64,000 nucleotides of DNA, taken from positions 826,390,353-826,454,352 of the forward strand of contig CM057338.1 in NCBI GenBank assembly GCA_030015575.1, given 5' to 3'. The notes below the pieces were generated by a model. It was not told the DNA's origin, searched no databases, and saw nothing but the letters and a program-made list of their open reading frames with translations. The position numbers and the translations under genes were made by a program. Positions 1 to 11,952 of the stretch are shown here, piece after piece; position 1 is the stretch's first letter; every line of letters starts with the position of its first letter. This DNA is from Agapanthus africanus. Its lineage: Eukaryota; Streptophyta; Magnoliopsida; Asparagales; Amaryllidaceae.

Positions 1-1696
1 ATTCCTACGCCGCTCCGCAGGAGTAGTAGGCAGTCTCATCCGCCCGAGAGATACTACGGTTTTCTCATAGACGGGGATAGAGAGGATTGCATCATAGATT
101 ATGATGAGCCTACTAGCTTCCAGCAGGCCGTTCAGAGCGTTGACTCAGTGAAATGGCTGGATGCAATGCGGACCGAAATGGAGTCCATGTACACCAACAA
201 AGTATGGACGTTGGACATTGCTCCAGACGGGGTAAAATCCGTAGGATGCAAGTGGATCTTCAAAAGGAAGATTGGTGTAGATGGACAGGTTGAGACCTAT
301 AAAGCTAGACTTGTAGCAAAGGGTTTCCGTCAAAGACCTGGCTTGGACTATGACGAAACCTTTTCTCCAGTGGCTATGCTGAAATCCATTCGGATCCTTC
401 TTGCCATTGCTGCCTTCCACGATTATGAGATCTGGCAAATGGACGTAAAGACCGCTTTTCTAAATGGAAGTTTAGAGGAGTGTGTCTATATGGACCAGCC
501 AGAGGGTTTCATTAAGAGTGGGAGCAGCGGAAAGGTGTGCAAGTTGCTTAAGTCCATCTATGGACTAAAGCAGGCATCGCGGAGTTGGAACATCTGTTTT
601 GATGAGACGGTCAAGGAATTTGGCTTTATCAAAAATCCAGATGAACCATGCATCTATAGTAGATTTGTAGCGAGAACTGTAGTATTCCTCGTTTTATACG
701 TGGATGACATTCTCTTAATAGGAAATGACATTCCTATGCTACAATCTGTCAAGTGGTTCTTGTCGCACAGGTTCTCCATGAAAGACTTGGGTGATGCCTC
801 ATACATCCTGGGGATCCGGATCCATCGTGATAGATGCAAGAGGATATTAGGACTTTCACAGTCCAGGTACATCGACACCATACTGAAAAGGTTCAGTATG
901 GAAGATTCCAAGCGCGGTAACCTACCGGCTTGTCACGGGATCACCCTCTCTAAAGAGATGTCTCCCAAGACTGATTTAGAGAGGGATCGCATGTCTATTA
1001 TACCCTACGCTTCTGCGGTAGGTTCCATAATGTATGGATGTTGTGTACCAGACAGGATGTAGCTTATACACTGAGTGTGGTAAGCCGGTATCAGTCAAAC
1101 CCTGGGGAGAAACACTGGATAGCGGTAAAGAACATTCTCAAGTACCTGAGAAGGACTAAGGAGATGTTCTTGGTGTATGGCGGAAAAGACCTCCAGATTG
1201 AGGCCTTTGCTGACTCCAGCTTCCAGAGTGACAAGGATGATTCCAAGTCCATGTCGGGTTTTGTCTTTACCCTCAACGGAGGGGCGGTGTGTTGGAAAAG
1301 TTCCAAACAAGAAACCGTTGCAGACTCGACGATGGAAGCGGAATACATCGCTGCATCTGATGCCGCAAAAGAAGCTGTCGGGATGAGGAAGTTCTTGAAA
1401 GAACTTCAGGTGGTTCCGTCCATTGTTGATCTAATACCTCTGTATTGCGACAACAACGGGGCTATAGCTTTAGCGAAGGAACCCAGGTCCCATCAGAGAT
1501 CCAGGCACATCTTGAGGCGGTATCACCTGATCAGGGAGATCGTGGATCGCCAGGAGATCGAGGTTCGGGGAGTCGCTTCAGAAGATAACACTGCAGATCC
1601 ATTCACCAAGGCCCTGCCCCAGACTCAGTTCGAGCGGCTGATCGAGATGATAGGTCTTCGATATGCCAGTACATGGCCTTAGTGCAAGTGGGAGAT
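1..1696 (+). pseudogene. A1 pol fossil: reverse transcriptase and RNase H
   Basis: The stretch opens in the linker that precedes reverse transcriptase (PPERYYGFLIDGDRED) and runs through RT to RNase H. The RT core is plain: [30 protein letters not shown], the MDVKTAFLNG segment and the catalytic YVDDILLIGND near 700-730. RNase H carries the FADSSFQSDKDDSKSMSGFVF and DSTMEAEYIAASDAAKEAV blocks near 1,205-1,380 and the late YCDNNGAIALAKEPRS block. A purine-rich tract, GTGCAAGTGGGAGATT, at about 1,682-1,697 primes plus-strand synthesis right before the LTR. This is an old copy, broken in about two places, and is unlikely to make protein. Confidence 0.9.
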
Positions 1697-3858
1697 TGTT
1701 AGTGTATATGCCCTAGAGGCCATTACTGTATCATACTAGTTTGTATATTACTTAATGGATGCTTGGGATATTCACCTTGTATATACAATCTTGCTCAAAA
1801 TAGTAGTATGCTACTTGGTTTGTTTCTACTTCAATGTGTACATGTGTTTATTTTAGTATATCGCCTATACACATTAGTGGAGCCCTTAGGATCTTTGCTT
1901 GATTACCAGCGATGTGATGGCAGTCACAATAGTGGGGCTGGGTAATCTATAAGCACATCCTTATGCAGGTCCCTGGTCGCAGGACTATCGAGACAGGGCA
2001 TCGATACTCCGGAGTAGACTAGCGCATGCGCTTCTCATCCCAGTGTGGGAGACGGCCTGTCCCACAACCGTCAGTACGTCGTACTTGAGATAGTATGCGG
2101 GTGCTCGTTAGGTTACGGGCACACTGGACAGGACTCGTCGGGAACTGACTAGTTGGTATTATGCCTATCGTCAGTTATCAGTTCCCAGGTGACATGAGTA
2201 CAGCTTAGTCCGCTGACTTGACACTGTCACTTCGCCTCGAGTGTGTTCCCACTGTACTTTGATCACTACCCTACCACGGCTCAAAGGAGTCGTGCAAACA
2301 GGTAGTGGTTGGGTGCAGTCCCGAAGCACTTGGAGGCAGTGACGGTTAGACAGGATTCGTCTCTCCCGGTAATGGGGGTTGACATCGCGTTGTGTCTAGG
2401 AGAGCCATTACACGAGTAGTCCCTGGCCAGGGCAAACGAGATATACTGGTTGGCTTCCAGTGTTATCTCAGGGTGTTTTGGGCTTCGCTCCGGCACGACT
2501 TGTACCGCTATTGGGGGACTGACGTTTACCGCCCCCTAGGCCCGCCATGCGATGTATCAGACGAACAGACCGGACTGTACGGAGAATGTCACATTCAGGC
2601 TCAGTAGGAGTTCAGATGGGTTTCGCCTCGTCGGTCTTCTTGTCGGCGCTACCTGGGGACCGTTACGCACAGCTAGTGCCGCTTGCGGTCTGTGGTTAAA
2701 CCCACTGCCAGCGTAGTGTCGAGTCTTTAGAGTCCTACACAGAAAGCTTTTCGCCTTTAGGCAAAAGAGTAGAGGTCGCATGGTTTTGCGACAGGTCGCA
2801 TGGTTTTGCGACAGGGTTCGGTCACATCCGTGCACTTGTGTACGTACAGTGTCCGGACAGTTTACACTAGCGGGCTTTGGTTTAAGCCAGATCCTAGTGT
2901 ACCTTTTGGGATTGGATTTATCCAGTTTGCATTCGTGTTCCTCGGAACGCGGATGCGGGTGTGTATGCACAGTTGACGGGGAGACAGAGGCAGCGGATTC
3001 TTATTAGGGTTGTTGACAGTTGACCGTTGACTATTGACTTTTTGCTCAACCCTAATGAGAATATGATATGTGATTAACAATTATATTAATTAAGTATTAT
3101 GGTGACATGGTTGTTGACTTTTGTTGACTTTGTTGACTTGTTGACTTTGTTGACCGGTTGACTAGGCTTAACTAGTTGACCATCATGATAATCATAGCCA
3201 TCATTTCATGGCAAAGACTTTTGCTTGCTTGCTCATTTGTGCAAAATGAGTGCATGAAATGATATGGTTATGGTTGCTTCAACCATCACATATCACTTGA
3301 TTTGGTATAATGAGTTATCATTGTTTTGGATTATGAGAGGGTGAAAGACAAAAGAAAGGCTCATTCTCACTTGCTCACTCTCTCTCTTGTTCTTGAGCTC
3401 TCTTGTTTTTGCTCTCACCCTCTTCCTCTTTCTCCCTCTCTTGACTCTATGGTTCACTTGTCTCATGAGTTGAGAATCAAGAACCATAGATAAAATCCCA
3501 TACAAACTCTTCTCTACTCACTCTAGTTCACAAGGTTTAGTAAACCGAGTGAACTAGTTTCTTCAAAGATCGAAGAAGGAGCCAAAGGTTAGAGCTTTCA
3601 GGTGGATCTATCTTCGGCGTAAGGAGACGACGGGAAGAAGCCGATCCGGACCACCATCGGAGTTTGAAGACGAAGGAGTTCAAGACAAGCAAGGTATAAC
3701 CCTCTAACCGAGTAGTTAGTAACTCGTAGTTAGGTTGTTAGTTAGACGTTTAACCAAGATCCGGGTTATAAGTCCATGTTACCACCTCTATAAAAATCAT
3801 TTTTTTTTGTCAAATTCCGCATGCCCGTAAGTACCGGGAGAGGTAGCATGGACTTACA
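1697..3858 (+). repeat. A1 3' LTR (subfamily A, about 2.16 kb)
   Basis: Begins TGTTAGTGTATATGCCC directly after the polypurine tract and ends GGACTTACA. It shares order and wording with the LTRs at 5,708 and 41,625 and with the solo LTR at 48,008. Visible parts: a hairpin with arms GGGAACTG/CAGTTCCC (2,140-2,186), a palindrome CCCTGGCCAGGG (2,421-2,432), a cluster of TTGAC motifs (3,013-3,180), a CT-rich stretch (3,360-3,440) likely near the RNA start, a purine-rich block ending in a splice-donor-like AAG|GTATAA (3,691-3,699), and a U5 hairpin CCCG/CGGG (3,823-3,838). Open frames inside it are chance. Confidence 0.9.
3013..3180 (+). promoter_or_regulatory. Cluster of 11 TTGAC (W-box core) motifs in A1 LTR
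   Basis: Eleven copies of TTGAC on the plus strand within 168 bp of U3, in two groups (four at 3,013-3,038 and seven at about 3,112-3,180). TTGAC[C/T] is the core bound by WRKY transcription factors, which act in wounding and pathogen responses. The cluster lies a few hundred bases before the likely RNA start. A related but not identical cluster sits in A2. It is absent from the A4 and solo LTRs. Confidence 0.55.
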
Positions 3859-5707
3859 CAAAAGGTATTTGTTTCTCGTCATGCCTGCTTCTTGTAAACT
3901 GAATTTTTAGAAAATCAGATAAGTGGGAGCGCAATAGAACTGGAAGAAATTCCAGAACTACAAGCTATTACTGAAAGCTTAATAGAACCATAAGGTTCGA
4001 AAGAACAGGACATTCCTGCGCCACTCCGCAGGAGTAGTAGGCAGTCTCATCCGCCCGAGAGATACTACGGTTTTCTCATAGATGGGGATAGAGAGGATTA
4101 CGTCATTGAAAATTATGAGCCTACTAGCTTCCAGCAAGCCATTCAGAGCGGTGACTTAGTAAAATGGCTGGATGCAATACGGACCGAAATGGAGTCCATG
4201 TACACCAACAAAGTTTGGACTTTGGACATTGCTCCAGAAGGGGTAAAACCCGTAGGCTGCAAATGGATCTTCAGAAAGAAGATTGGTGTAGATGGGCAGG
4301 TTGAAACTTATAAAGCTAGACTTGTTGCAAAGGGTTTTCGTCAAAGACCTGGTTTGGACTATGACGAAACCTTTTCTCCAGTGCCTATGCTCAAATCCAT
4401 TCGGATCCTTCTTGCCATTGCTGCCTTCCACGATTATGAGATCTGGCAGATGGACGTAAAGACGGCTTTTCTGAATGAAAATTTGGAAGAGTGCGTCTAT
4501 ATGGAGCAGCCGTAGGGTTTCATTCAGAGTGGGAGCAACGGTAAAGTGTGCAAGTTGCTTAAGTCCATTTATAGACTGAAGCAGGCAACGCGGAGCTGGA
4601 ACATCTGCTTTGATGATACTGTCAAAGAATTCGACCTTATCAAAAATCCGGATGAACCATGCATTTACAGTAAGATTGTAGGGAGAACTGTGGTATTCCT
4701 TGTCTTCTACGTGGATAACATTCTCCTAATAGGAAATGGCATTCCTATTCTACAGTCAGTCAAAGGATTCTTGACACAGAGGTTCTCCATCAAGGACCTG
4801 GGCGATACCAACTACATTCTGGGGATCCAGATCTATCGTGATAGATCTAAGAGGATGTTGGGACTTTCGCAGTCTAGGTACATCGACACCATACTGAAAT
4901 GATTCAGTATGGAAGATTCAAAGTGCGGTAATCTACCGGCTTGTCACGGAATCACCCTCTCCAAAGAGACGTCTCCCAAGACTGATTTAGAAAGGGCTCG
5001 CATGTCATCTATACCCTACGCATCTGCAGTAGGCTCTATAATGTATGCGATGTTGTGTACCAGACCAGATGTAGCATACGCATTAAGCGTTGTAAGCCGG
5101 TATCAGTCGGACCCAGGGGAGAAATACTGGATAGCAGTAAAGAACATTCTTAAGTACCTGAGAATGACTAAGGAGATGTTCTTGGTGTATGGCGGAAAAG
5201 ACCTCCAGATCAAGGCCTTTGCTGACTCCAGCTTCCAGAGTGACAAGGATGACTCCAAGTCCATGTCGGGTTATGTCTTTACCCTCAATGGAGGGGCGGT
5301 TTGCTGGAAGAGCTCCAAGCAGGAAACCGTTGCTGACTCAACTATGGAAGCGGAGTACATAGCTGCTTGCGATGCCGCAAAGGAAGCTGTCTGGATGAAG
5401 AAGTTCCTCACGGAGCTTCAGGTGGTTCCAACCATTGTTGATCCAATACCGCTATATTGCGACAACAACGGTGCTATAGCTTTAGCGAAGGAACCCAGGT
5501 CCTATCAGAAGTCGAGACACATTTTGAGGCGGTGTCACCTGATCAGGGAGATCGTTGATCGCCGGGAGATCGAGGTGAAGAGAGTAGATTCGGAGAATAA
5601 CACTGCAGATCCATTCACGAAAGCATACCCCAGACTCAGTTCGAGCGGCTGATCGAGATGATAGGTCTTCGATACGCCAGTACATGGCCTTAGTGCAAGT
5701 GGGAGAT
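3859..5707 (+). pseudogene. A2 pol fossil: integrase tail, RT and RNase H
   Basis: Starts within the segment that follows integrase (compare FVSRHA in A4) and runs through the PPERYYGFLIDG linker to RT and RNase H. RT motifs include [19 protein letters not shown] and MDVKTAFLN. The catalytic YVDD block is altered in this copy. RNase H motifs FADSSFQSDKDDSKSMSGYV and DSTMEAEYIAACDAAKEAVW are clear. The polypurine tract GTGCAAGTGGGAGATT precedes the LTR at about 5,693-5,708. Around four breaks, so a fossil. Confidence 0.88.
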
Positions 5708-7756
5708 TGTTAGTGTATATGCCCTAGAGGCCATTACTGTATCATACTAGTTTGTATATTACTTAATGGAAGCTTGGGATATTCACAGTTGTATAGACAA
5801 TCTTGCTCAAAATGGTAGTATGCTACTTGGTTTGTTTCTACTTTAATGTGTGCATGTGTTTCTTTTAGCATATCGCCTATACACATTAGTGGAGCCCTTA
5901 GGATCTTTGCTTGATTTCCAGCGTTGTGATGGCAGTCACACTAGTGGGGGCTGGGTAATCTACAAGCACATCCCTATACAGGTCCCTAGTCGTAGGATTA
6001 TCGAGACGGGGCATCGATACTCCGGAGTAGACTAGTGTATACGCTTCTCATCCCAGGAGGGGAGATGGTCTGTCCCACAGCCATCAGTACGTCGTACTGG
6101 AGACAGTATGCAGGTGCTCGTTAGGTTACGAGTACACTGGACAGGACTCGCTGGGAACTGTTGGTTGGTATTATACCTATCGTCAGTTATCAGTTCCCAG
6201 GTGACATGAGTACAGCTTAGTCCATTGACTTGACAATGTCACTTCGCCTCGAGTGTGTTCCCACTGTTCTTAGATTGCTGCCCTACCACGGCTCAAATGA
6301 GTCGTGCAAACAGGTAGCAGTTGGGTGCAGTCCCGAGGCACTTGGAGGCAGTGACGGTTAGACAGGATTCGTCTCTCCCGGAATTGGGGGTTGATATCGC
6401 GCTGTGTCTAGGAGAGCCATTACACAAAGTCCCTGGGCCGGGCAAGCGAGATATACTGGTAGCGTTTCCAGTGTTATCTCAGGGTGTTCTGGGCTACACT
6501 CCGACACGACTTGTACCGCTATTAGGGGACTGACGTTTACCGCCCCTTAGGCCCGCCATGTGATACTCTCGGACAAACAGACCGGACTGTACGGAGACTG
6601 TCATATTCAGGCTCAGTAGGAGTTCAGATGGGTTCACCTCATCAGTTTCTTATCGGCATCTACCTGGGGACCGTTACGTACAGCTAGTACCGCTTGCGGC
6701 CTATGGTTAAACCCACTGCCAACATAGTGTCGAGTCTTTAGAGTCCCACACAGAGGGCTATTCGCCTTTGGGCAAAACAGAGTAGAGGTCGCATGGTTTT
6801 GCGACGGGGTTCGTTCACATCCGTGCACTTGTGCACGTTTGGTGTCCGGGCAGTTATTACTAGTGGGCTTTGGTTTAAACCAGATCCTAGTATTTGTTTT
6901 GGGATTGTTTTTGTCTCATTGTATTCGTGTTCCTCGGAACACGGATGCGGGTGTATATGCACAGTTGACAGAGGCAGAGGATTCTCATTAGGGTTGTTGA
7001 CCGTTGACTTTTTCCAAACCCTAATGAGAATGAAAGATATGATTAATGATATTAATTAAGGATAATTTTGCCATGATAAGGTTGACCATTTGTCTTTTGT
7101 TGACCTTTTGATTTTGGTTGACCGGTTGACTTATGTTGACAATTTGACCATCATCATTTCACATGAAAGATACTTCTTGATTCTTGCAAATTTCATTTAA
7201 TGTGAAATGATAATGGTCATTCCAAATGAACCATCACAATTTCTTTAATTATTATTATTATTTCATAATTCTCTCATATGAGAGCATGGTTGCAAAAAGG
7301 TCCTCATTCTCTCTTGCTCTTTCTCTCTCATGTTTTTGAGCTCTCCCTCTTCCTCTCAAAGCTCTCATCTCTCATGTGTTGAGAACCATGAGCTCTTGAG
7401 ATAAAACCATCAAAACTCGTCTCTACTCTTTCTAGGGTTCTAGGTTTAGCAAGCCAAGCACTTTAGTTATCTCTTGGTTAAGGTAGGAGCTCAAGGTAGA
7501 GGCCTTCGGGTGGATCTTTCTTCGGCAAAGAGAAGACGACGAGGAGGAGCCGTTCAAACCACTCCAAGGAGCAAGAAGAGAAGGAGTTCAAGACTTAGGT
7601 ATAACCTTCTAACCGAGTAGCTAAACTTGTAGTTAGTTTGTTAGTTTTTGTTTAGCAAAGATCCTCTAATTCTAGTCCATGTTACCTTGTGTTAAAAATC
7701 GTTTTTTACCTGTTCCGCCTCCCCGTAAGCACCGGGGTAGGTAACGTGGACTTACA
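5708..7756 (+). repeat. A2 3' LTR (subfamily A, about 2.05 kb)
   Basis: Opens TGTTAGTGTATATGCCC and closes TGGACTTACA. The palindrome at 6,431-6,442 reads CCCTGGGCCGGG, still pairable with a G-U step. Nine TTGAC motifs lie between 6,965 and about 7,150. The U5 hairpin is CCCCG/CGGGG (7,721-7,737). A donor-like TTAG|GTATAA lies at 7,595-7,604 after a purine-rich block. Confidence 0.9.
6965..7150 (+). promoter_or_regulatory. Cluster of nine TTGAC motifs in A2 LTR
   Basis: Nine plus-strand TTGAC cores in under 190 bp, in the same U3 position as the A1 cluster but with different spacing and count. The two groups have turned over separately, which fits a promoter array that expands and contracts. 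Confidence 0.5.
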
Positions 7757-7951
7757 AGTCTATACTGTAGATTACTCGGCTTTTTCAAAACCACAAGTTT
7801 TCAAAAAGCGGAGCTTAAACCACTCCTTTTCAAAACTACTCAGGTTCCTTCCACAATATCAAGTTCATTACGTTAATGGGTTTTTCACCAAAATCCCAGT
7901 CGTAGCCCTCCGTCATTTCGGATTGGTAATGCTTAGTATTCGTGCTGCGTA

Positions 7952-8147
7952 TTTCGATCATTAGTCGAGGCGTAGTGTTCGGTAACTATGTAATACTTTT
8001 CCGTTGCTTGTTAATGCGATTGGTTAGGACAGTCGTACGATCATTTTGATCTTTAGTCAAGGCTCTTGCGGGTGGGTCTAATGCAATCGGGATAATGATG
8101 GGTAGAACTTGACTAGGACCTTTTGACATTTTGATCTTTAGTCAAGG
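7952..8147 (+). repeat. Three-word stem-loop array, element B
   Basis: Three copies of a TTGA-loop-TCAAGG word: TTTCGATCATTAGTCGAGG (7,952), TTTTGATCTTTAGTCAAGG (8,044) and the same again (8,130). Spacing is 92 and 86 bp. Each lies between segments that can pair; the third is framed by CTAGGACC and GGTCCTAG. Confidence 0.7.
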
Positions 8148-8614
8148 TCACTTGGGTCCTAGGGGCAAAAACTACATCGGGAGTTTCAAATTTACAGGAA
8201 ACTTGCAGATTTAGCATACCTTCTGAAATATGGTGACTAGAGTGAATTCCATCAACTGCATCACACGATGATAGTTGGATCCCGATCCCACTGATGAGTA
8301 GAATTACTCTCAGGGCATTATTTCACTTAACAATCAATGCTATAAACCAAGTATCTATCTAGAAATGTGTTAGCGGGGCTACGCCTCCAAGGAAAAGAGA
8401 TTATGTAATTAAGGAACTTCGCAAAAGCGTTGGAAAACCTCCCTCGAAGTACCAACACTAGCCTGGCTGAAAGGTTAAGCAAGTATTGTGACGTGCAATT
8501 AATCCTGACTAGTTCTTCTTTTAAGGTTTGAAAAAGAAATTAAGGAAACAATGGGAGCCATCATGGTTAGGTAAATTAATAACCAATCTAATCTTGCAAG
8601 AGCGCACGCTGAGT

Positions 8615-8635
8615 GTTTCTTTTCTCTATCTCCAG
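8615..8635 (+). other. Candidate 3' splice site, element B
   Basis: A pyrimidine run ending TCTCCAG, then GTAGCAACC and the beginning of the pol-encoding frame. The same arrangement occurs in five other elements in this window. Confidence 0.55.
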
Positions 8636-11600
8636 GTAGCAACCATTTCACGCCCTAATCAAGATAATAAAATATATCGCTTGACCGATCCGAATTCTTA
8701 TTCGGGGCTGGGAAACGTCGGTTCAGCTCTAACTTATGACAACAGTCATAAGTGTGAGCAAGGGATAGAGGATTGTTTAAATTCCTTGATGACCCCATCG
8801 AAGAAGAAACATACTATTGTATCTTCAGGTGTTCTTGTTATTGAGAACTGTTTTTCGGTCAATCCTACCTCCTGGGTACTCGATACCGGATCGGGATCTC
8901 ATATCTGTAATTTATTACAGGGACTGAGAAAAAGTTGGATAGTTGGACCTAGTGATATGTCTCTCAGAGTAGGGAACGGAGCACAAGTTAATGCTGCTGC
9001 CGTCGGTGAATATCACCTAGCATTGCCAAGTGGCAATACTATGATTTTGAACAATTGCTACTATGTACCTTCCATGATTTGCAACATCATATCGGTATCT
9101 TTACTTGATAAAGATGGATATAAGTTTGTTCTTGATAGAAATATCATGAACATTTACCTTAATCAGGTATTGGTTGCAGAAGGTACACTATGTAATGGTA
9201 TCTATGTTCTTAATCAAAACACAGTTCTCAGTATACAAAACACACGCAAGAGGAAGAGTTCAGAAATGAACGAATCCTACTTGTGGCATTGTAGACTTGG
9301 TCATATCGGAGAGAAAAGACTAAGTAAATTGCATAAAGATGGACTTTTGAATACGTTCGAATTTTCATCTTATGAAGCTTGTCAGTCTTGTCTCAAGGGA
9401 AAAATGATCAAATCTCCGTTCACCGGACACGGAGAAAGAGAAGCAGAGATCTTCGGACTTATACACAGTGATGTATGTGGTCCAATGTCTATACATGCAA
9501 GGGGTGGGTTCTCGTACTTCATCACATTCTCTGGCTATCTCTCTAGGTTCGGATATGTGTATCTTATGAGACACAAATCTGAAGCTTTTGAGAAATTCAA
9601 TGAATTCAGAAACGAAGTAGAGAACCAGACTGTCAAAAGTATCAAGATCCTTCGATCTGATAGGGGACGGGAGTACTTAAGCATGGAATTCTAAGATTAC
9701 CTAAAAGAGAATGGAATTCTCTCTCATCTTACTCCTCCATATACACCACAGCACAACGGTGTATCAAAGCGGTGGAACCGCACCCTATTGGACATGGTTC
9801 GCTCCATGATGAGTAATGCCGAGTTACCTCTTTCATTCTGGGGATTTGCGATTGAAACAGCAGCCTACCTATTGAATCAGGTTCCGTCTAAATCTATTCC
9901 TAAGACTCCATATGAAGTATGGAGTGAAAAGAAACCATGTCTTAAATTCATTAAGATATGGGGTTTTCCGGCTTATGTGAAAACGCAGAAGCCGGACAAA
10001 CTAGAGGCACGATCAGTTTTATGTAAGTTTGTAGGATATCCAAAACATTCGATGGGATATCCGTTCTACCACACCGAGGAATAAAAGGTGTGAGTTACTC
10101 GCCACGCCACCTTTTTAGAGTGGCAATTTCTTGCAAAAGGAACAAGTGAGAGCGCGGTAGAATTGGAAGAAATTCCAGAAGGACAAAGTATAACCTAAGT
10201 TTTAATAGAACCAGTAGATTCAATAATCCCAGACGAACCTCAGCCACTCCGCAGATCTGGTAGGATTTCTCATCCGCCCGAGAGATACTACGGTTTTCTC
10301 ATAGACGGGGATCGAGAGGATTGCATTTTGGAAGAAGATGATCCTACTAGTTTTAGGTTAGCCATTATCAGTAGGGACTCGTATAGGTGGCTGGATGCTA
10401 TGCGATCCGAAATGGAGTCCATGTACACCAATAAAGTGTAGACCTTGGATATTGCTCCACCTGGGGTAAAACTCGTTGGATGCAAATGGATCTACAAAAG
10501 GAAATTTGGTGTAGATGGGCAGGTGGAAACCTATAAGGCTAGATTTGTTGCAAAATGTTTTCGTCAAAGACCAGGTATGGACTATGACGAAACCTTTTCT
10601 CTAGTGGCTATGCTCAAATCCATTCAGGTCCTACTTGCCATTGCTGCCTTCCATGACTATGAGATCTGGCAGATGGACGTAAAAACGGCTTTTCTAAATG
10701 GAAGTTTAGAAGAGTGCGTTTATATGGATCAGCCGGAAGGTTTCGTAAATAGTGGGAGCAGCGGGAAGGTGTGCAAGTTGCTTAAATCCATTTATGGATT
10801 AAAGTAGGCATCACGGAGCTGGAACATCTGTTTTGATGAAACGGTCAATGAATTTGACTTCATCAAGAACGAGGATGAGCCTTGTATTTATAAGAAGATT
10901 GTAGGATGAAATGTCGTGTTCCTAGTCTTTTATGTGGACGACATTCTTTTGATAGGAAATGACATTCATATGCTACAATCGGTCAAGCTATTCATCACAA
11001 AGGTTCTCCATGAAGGACCTGGGTGATGCCTCGTACATTCTGGGGATTAAGATCTACAAAGATAGATCTAAGAGATTACTGGGACTTTCACAGTCCAAGT
11101 TCATAGAGACCGTACTAAAGAGATTTAGTATAGAAGATTCCAAGAACAGTAACATGCCTGCATTGCACGGAATCACCCTCTCCAAAGAGATGTCTCCCAA
11201 GACTGACGAGAAGAGGGTTCGCATGAGCACTATACCCTACGCTTCAGCGGTAGGATCTATAATGTATGTAATGCTATGTACAATGCCAGATGTAGATTAT
11301 GCACTAAGCGTGGTGAGCCGGTATAAGTCGAACCCAGGTGAGGACCACTAGACAGCAGTAAAGAACATTCTCAAATACCTGAGAAGGACTAAGGAGATGT
11401 TCTTGGTTTACGGTAATGGAGACCTAAAGGTCGAATCCTTTACCGATTCAAGCTTCCAGAGTGACAAGGATGACAACAAGTCTATCTCCGGTTTTATGTT
11501 TACCCTCAACGGAGGGGCGGTGTGTTAGAAGAGCTCCAAACAGGATACCGTCGCAGACTCGACGATGGAGGATGAATACATTAGTGCAAGCGATGCCGCA

Positions 11601-11952
11601 AAAGAGGCGGTATGGATGAAGAAGTTCATTAGTGAACTTCGGGTCGTTCCGTCCATTGTTGACCCAATACCTTTGTATTGCGATAACAATGGGGCTATAG
11701 TTTTAGCGAAGGAACCACGGTCCCATCAGAAATACAGGCACATCTTAAGGCGGTATCACCTGATTAGGGAGATCGTGGTCCGGAGAGTGGATATAAAAGA
11801 CAACACAGCGGATCCATTCACCAAGGCCCTTCCTCAAGCACAATTCGAGAGACTTTTTGAGATGTTGGGTATGCGGTACGCCAACAGCTGGCCCTAGAGC
11901 AGACGTTGGATACTCGGTACGCCAATATATGGCCTTAGTGCAAGTGGGAGAT
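8636..11952 (+). pseudogene. B pol fossil: short leader peptide, protease, integrase, RT, RNase H
   Basis: A leader of about 80 residues (SGLGNVGSALTYDNSHK) leads straight into protease, with SWVLDTGSGSHICN near 8,870-8,910. Integrase follows: the zinc-binding LWHCRLGH and ACQSCLKGK near 9,285-9,400, HSDVCGPM near 9,460-9,485 and the YTPQHNGVS block near 9,740. RT is found near 10,390-11,180, RNase H near 11,400-11,860, and a polypurine tract just before the LTR at 11,953. No gag-like capsid or CCHC knuckle is present between leader and protease; E, F and D3 share this layout. About eight breaks, so a fossil. Confidence 0.85.

Larger units (their letters stand above)
1..3858 (+). mobile_element. 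A1: Ty1/copia (Angela-like) retrotransposon, right part
   Basis: Right-hand part of a copia element: the linker after integrase, reverse transcriptase, RNase H, polypurine tract and one complete 3' LTR. Its 5' half lies left of the window. The base sequence right after its LTR continues as the middle of another copia Pol (A2), so A1 looks inserted into A2, with CAAAA at 3,859-3,863 as the likely target-site duplication. Coding damage is light, about two breaks. Lineage call rests on close similarity of Pol wording to the Angela/BARE branch. With only one LTR visible its age cannot be estimated. Confidence 0.9.
3859..7756 (+). mobile_element. A2: Ty1/copia (Angela-like) retrotransposon, right part
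   Basis: The right part of a second subfamily A element, cut on its left by the insertion of A1. It holds the end of the integrase-RT linker, RT, RNase H, polypurine tract and a complete 3' LTR. The left part should lie beyond A1's 5' LTR, outside the window. After its LTR the sequence continues as the leader of element B, so A2 itself looks inserted into B. About four breaks in coding. Only one LTR is visible, so no LTR-pair age. Confidence 0.88.
7757..8635 (+). other. B untranslated leader (3' part)
   Basis: Non-coding leader upstream of the pol region. It contains the three-word array (7,952-8,147), a conserved block with GATCCCGATCCCACTGATGAG, a short block GGGGCTACGCCTCC, and ends at a polypyrimidine-CAG splice-acceptor-like site (8,615-8,635). 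The upstream part, with the primer-binding site and larger hairpins, is cut off by A2. Confidence 0.75.

Noticed and set aside
2557-2970. Open frame of about 137 codons on the minus strand in the A1 LTR, and similar frames in other LTRs (14,154-14,492; 52,095-52,394)
   Set aside because: They lie in LTRs, are not kept between LTR copies of the same subfamily, and show no protein motif.
3013-3180. The TTGAC cluster as a plain microsatellite
   Set aside because: Spacing between motifs is irregular and the A2 cluster has other spacers, so the motif rather than a repeat unit is what recurs; slippage may still have helped it grow.
7757-7800. Direct fusion of the A2 LTR to a leader of another subfamily, and of the A1 LTR to mid-pol at 3,859, as products of template switching
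   Set aside because: Nested insertion explains both simply: each LTR is the 3' LTR of an inner element and the outer element resumes afterwards. The window does not show the left ends, so this stays a preference, not proof.
9365-9574. Minus-strand frames within B integrase
   Set aside because: Shadows of the plus-strand pol frame with no independent support.
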